DNA from: Streptomyces sp. NP-1717
GTDB taxonomy: Bacteria > Actinomycetota > Actinomycetes > Streptomycetales > Streptomycetaceae
Length of the DNA stretch: 38,923 nt
Assembly: GCF_022695985.1 (NCBI RefSeq)
Contig: NZ_JAAPBF010000046.1
Span: forward strand, 1 to 38,923
Reading direction: 5' to 3'
Part shown: piece after piece, positions 37,375 through 38,923 of the stretch
Layout: the number at the start of each line of letters is the position of its first letter
Numbering within the stretch: the stretch's first letter is position 1
The notes under the pieces: generated by a model
Seen by the model: the letters and a program-made list of their open reading frames with translations, nothing else
What the model was told of the DNA's origin: nothing
The model's database searches: none
Translations under genes and position numbers: made by a program

Positions 37375-38923
37375 TCAGGTCGCCTTGATCATGTCCGCGC
37401 ACTTCTCGCCGATCATCATCGTCGTGATGCACGGATTGACCGACGGCAGGAACGGCATCACCGACGCGTCGGCCACTCTCAGCCCCGTCACCCCCTTCAC
37501 CCGCAACTGCGGGTCGAGCGGGGAATCGGCGTCGTCCGCCGGCCCCATCCGCACCGTGCCCGCCGGGTGGTAGACGGTGTTGTGGGTCTTACGGATGTAG
37601 TCCAGCAGCTCCTCGTCCGACCGCGTGTCCGGCCCCGGCGCCAGCTCACGGCCCCGCCACTCGGCCATCGGCTCCCGCGCGGCGATCTCGCGGGCGAGGC
37701 GCAGCCCGTACGTCATCACCCGGACGTCGTGCTCGTCGGTGAAGTAGCGCGGATCGACCTTCGGTTTGTCCCTGAAGTCACGTGAACGCAGCCGGACCGT
37801 GCCGAGCGACCGCGCACGGGTGACGTTGGGCGTCAGACAGAAGGCGTTGTCGGTGGTCGGGTAGCCGCGCCGGTAGGTGTTCATGTCGAAGGGCACCGAG
37901 CCGTAGTGGAACATCAGGTCCGGCCGGTCCAGTCCCGGCTCGGTGTCGGCGAAGATCCCGATCTCCCACCACTGGGTGGAGCTGGTGACCATGGGCTGCT
38001 TCGCCTCCCACATGATCACACCCTCCGGGTGGTCCTGGAGGTGGGAACCGACGCCGGGGGAGTCGACCCGTACATCCACTCCGCTCGCTCTCAGATGGCC
38101 GGCCGGGCCGATCCCCGACAGCATGAGCAGCTTCGGTGAGTCGATCGACCCGCAACTGACCACGACCTCGCGGCGCGCGGAGACCCTGCCGCTGTGCACG
38201 GTGTCCGGCTCCAGATACTCGACTCCCGTACAGCGGCTCCGATCGGCCGCGTCGTCGAACAGCAGCCGCTTCGCCTGGAGCCCGGTGCGTACGTCGAGAT
38301 TGGGCCGCTTGCCGAGAATCGGGTGCAGATACGACACCGAGGCGGACGAACGGGTGCCGTCCGTACGGGAGTTGATCTGGAACCAGTGCGCTCCCCGCAC
38401 CACGGTGCGACCCGTGTTGAACGGTGTGGTGGGAATTCCCGCCACCGCGCACGCCTTCAACAGGGCGCTGCCACAGGGGTCGTTCGGCGGGACGGTCATG
38501 ATGTTCACCGGGCCCGAGCGGCCGTGGTGGTCGCCGGGCGCGTCGTTGGTCTCCAGCCGCTGGTAGAGGGGGAAGCAGTCGGCCGCGCTCCAGCCGGTGC
38601 AGCCGAGCGCGCCCCACTCGTCGAGATCCTCGGCAGGCGCCCAGAAGGCGATGCACGAATTGTGCGAGGAGCAGCCGCCGAGGACCTTGGCGCGGGCGTG
38701 CCGCATGAAGTCGTTGCCGTTCTCCTGCGGTTCGATCGGGTAGTCCCAGTCGTAACCCGACTCCAGCAGCGCCATCCACCGGTCGAGCCTGAGGATGTTG
38801 TCGTCGCCCACGTCGGAGGGACCGGCCTCCAGTACGCAGACGGTGACGCCGGGGTCCTCGGTGAGCCGGGCGGCCACGACGGCGCCGGCGGTACCACCGC
38901 CGACGACGACGTAGTCGAACTCG
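37375..38923 (-). CDS. GMC-family FAD oxidoreductase, choline dehydrogenase-like, 5' end cut
   Basis: About 516 codons; only a few N-terminal residues lie outside the window. The edge reads EFDYVVVGGGTAGAVVAARL, the FAD-binding GxGxxG motif. AKVLGGCSSHNSCIAFWAP is GMC signature 1 and GSIDSPKLLMLSGIGPAGHL signature 2. The catalytic histidine is in NTVYHPAGTVRMG, and the terminal NPCITTMMIGEKCADMI replaces the usual NPMMT form. These enzymes oxidise alcohols such as choline, glucose or aryl alcohols. Pairing with an aldehyde dehydrogenase suggests a two-step alcohol-to-acid route. The substrate cannot be told from the sequence. Confidence 0.9.
   Translation of the reverse strand, partial: EFDYVVVGGGTAGAVVAARLTEDPGVTVCVLEAGPSDVGDDNILRLDRWMALLESGYDWDYPIEPQENGNDFMRHARAKVLGGCSSHNSCIAFWAPAEDLDEWGALGCTGWSAADCFPLYQRLETNDAPGDHHGRSGPVNIMTVPPNDPCGSALLKACAVAGIPTTPFNTGRTVVRGAHWFQINSRTDGTRSSASVSYLHPILGKRPNLDVRTGLQAKRLLFDDAADRSRCTGVEYLEPDTVHSGRVSARREVVVSCGSIDSPKLLMLSGIGPAGHLRASGVDVRVDSPGVGSHLQDHPEGVIMWEAKQPMVTSSTQWWEIGIFADTEPGLDRPDLMFHYGSVPFDMNTYRRGYPTTDNAFCLTPNVTRARSLGTVRLRSRDFRDKPKVDPRYFTDEHDVRVMTYGLRLAREIAAREPMAEWRGRELAPGPDTRSDEELLDYIRKTHNTVYHPAGTVRMGPADDADSPLDPQLRVKGVTGLRVADASVMPFLPSVNPCITTMMIGEKCADMIKAT

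Overview
The window is high-GC DNA with Streptomyces-type codon use, GTG starts, GGAGG-like ribosome sites and overlapping operon genes. The pca operon order with a divergent PcaV-type regulator, the ALA-rich secreted toxin, a CebR-type operator, DUF4235 and CHRD/sortase genes all point to Streptomyces or a close relative. This assignment is inference; no database was searched.

Left end (1-5480): a minus-strand protocatechuate operon, pcaI-pcaJ-pcaF-pcaH-pcaG-pcaB, with start/stop overlaps at four junctions. The MarR-family gene pcaV is divergent. Two near-palindromes of one consensus lie in the promoter region between them. The operon runs off the left edge inside pcaB.

Middle (5480-9690): an eroded zone. 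It holds a frameshifted CU044_5270-like gene, an intact flavodoxin-family gene, an acetolactate-synthase remnant and a truncated helix-turn-helix gene. Several 29-bp type I-E-like CRISPR repeats occur without cas genes, and two of the broken genes end exactly at such repeats.

Toxin region (9692-17610): a 1281-residue secreted, alanine-rich polymorphic-toxin-like protein is followed 20 bp later by a small probable immunity gene and a 42-bp perfect palindrome. Beyond it are an amidase remnant, a decayed ISL3-type insertion sequence with 22-bp terminal inverted repeats and an apparent passenger gene, another small hypothetical gene and an IS5-type scrap.

Cell-surface and transport block (17939-25265): an AGCS sodium/amino-acid symporter, a DUF721 (DciA-like) remnant, a large protein with a Flp-type prepilin N-terminus, an FAD-oxidoreductase scrap, CsbD, a class F sortase with a secreted CHRD-like protein, and DUF4235.

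Polysaccharide block (25872-30457): a LacI-family regulator, a secreted GH16 glucanase with two discoidin-type modules preceded by a CebR-like operator, and a secreted CBM6-DUF1996 protein.

Right end: a membrane SpoIIE-type phosphatase, an SDR remnant, a frameshifted DUF427 gene, an unusual MOSC-ferredoxin reductase-[2Fe-2S] fusion, and an oxidoreductase pair (GMC oxidoreductase then aldehyde dehydrogenase) that runs off the right edge. The best candidates for something new are the toxin/immunity cassette, the CRISPR-like repeats at gene breakpoints, the Flp-headed protein and the MOSC fusion.
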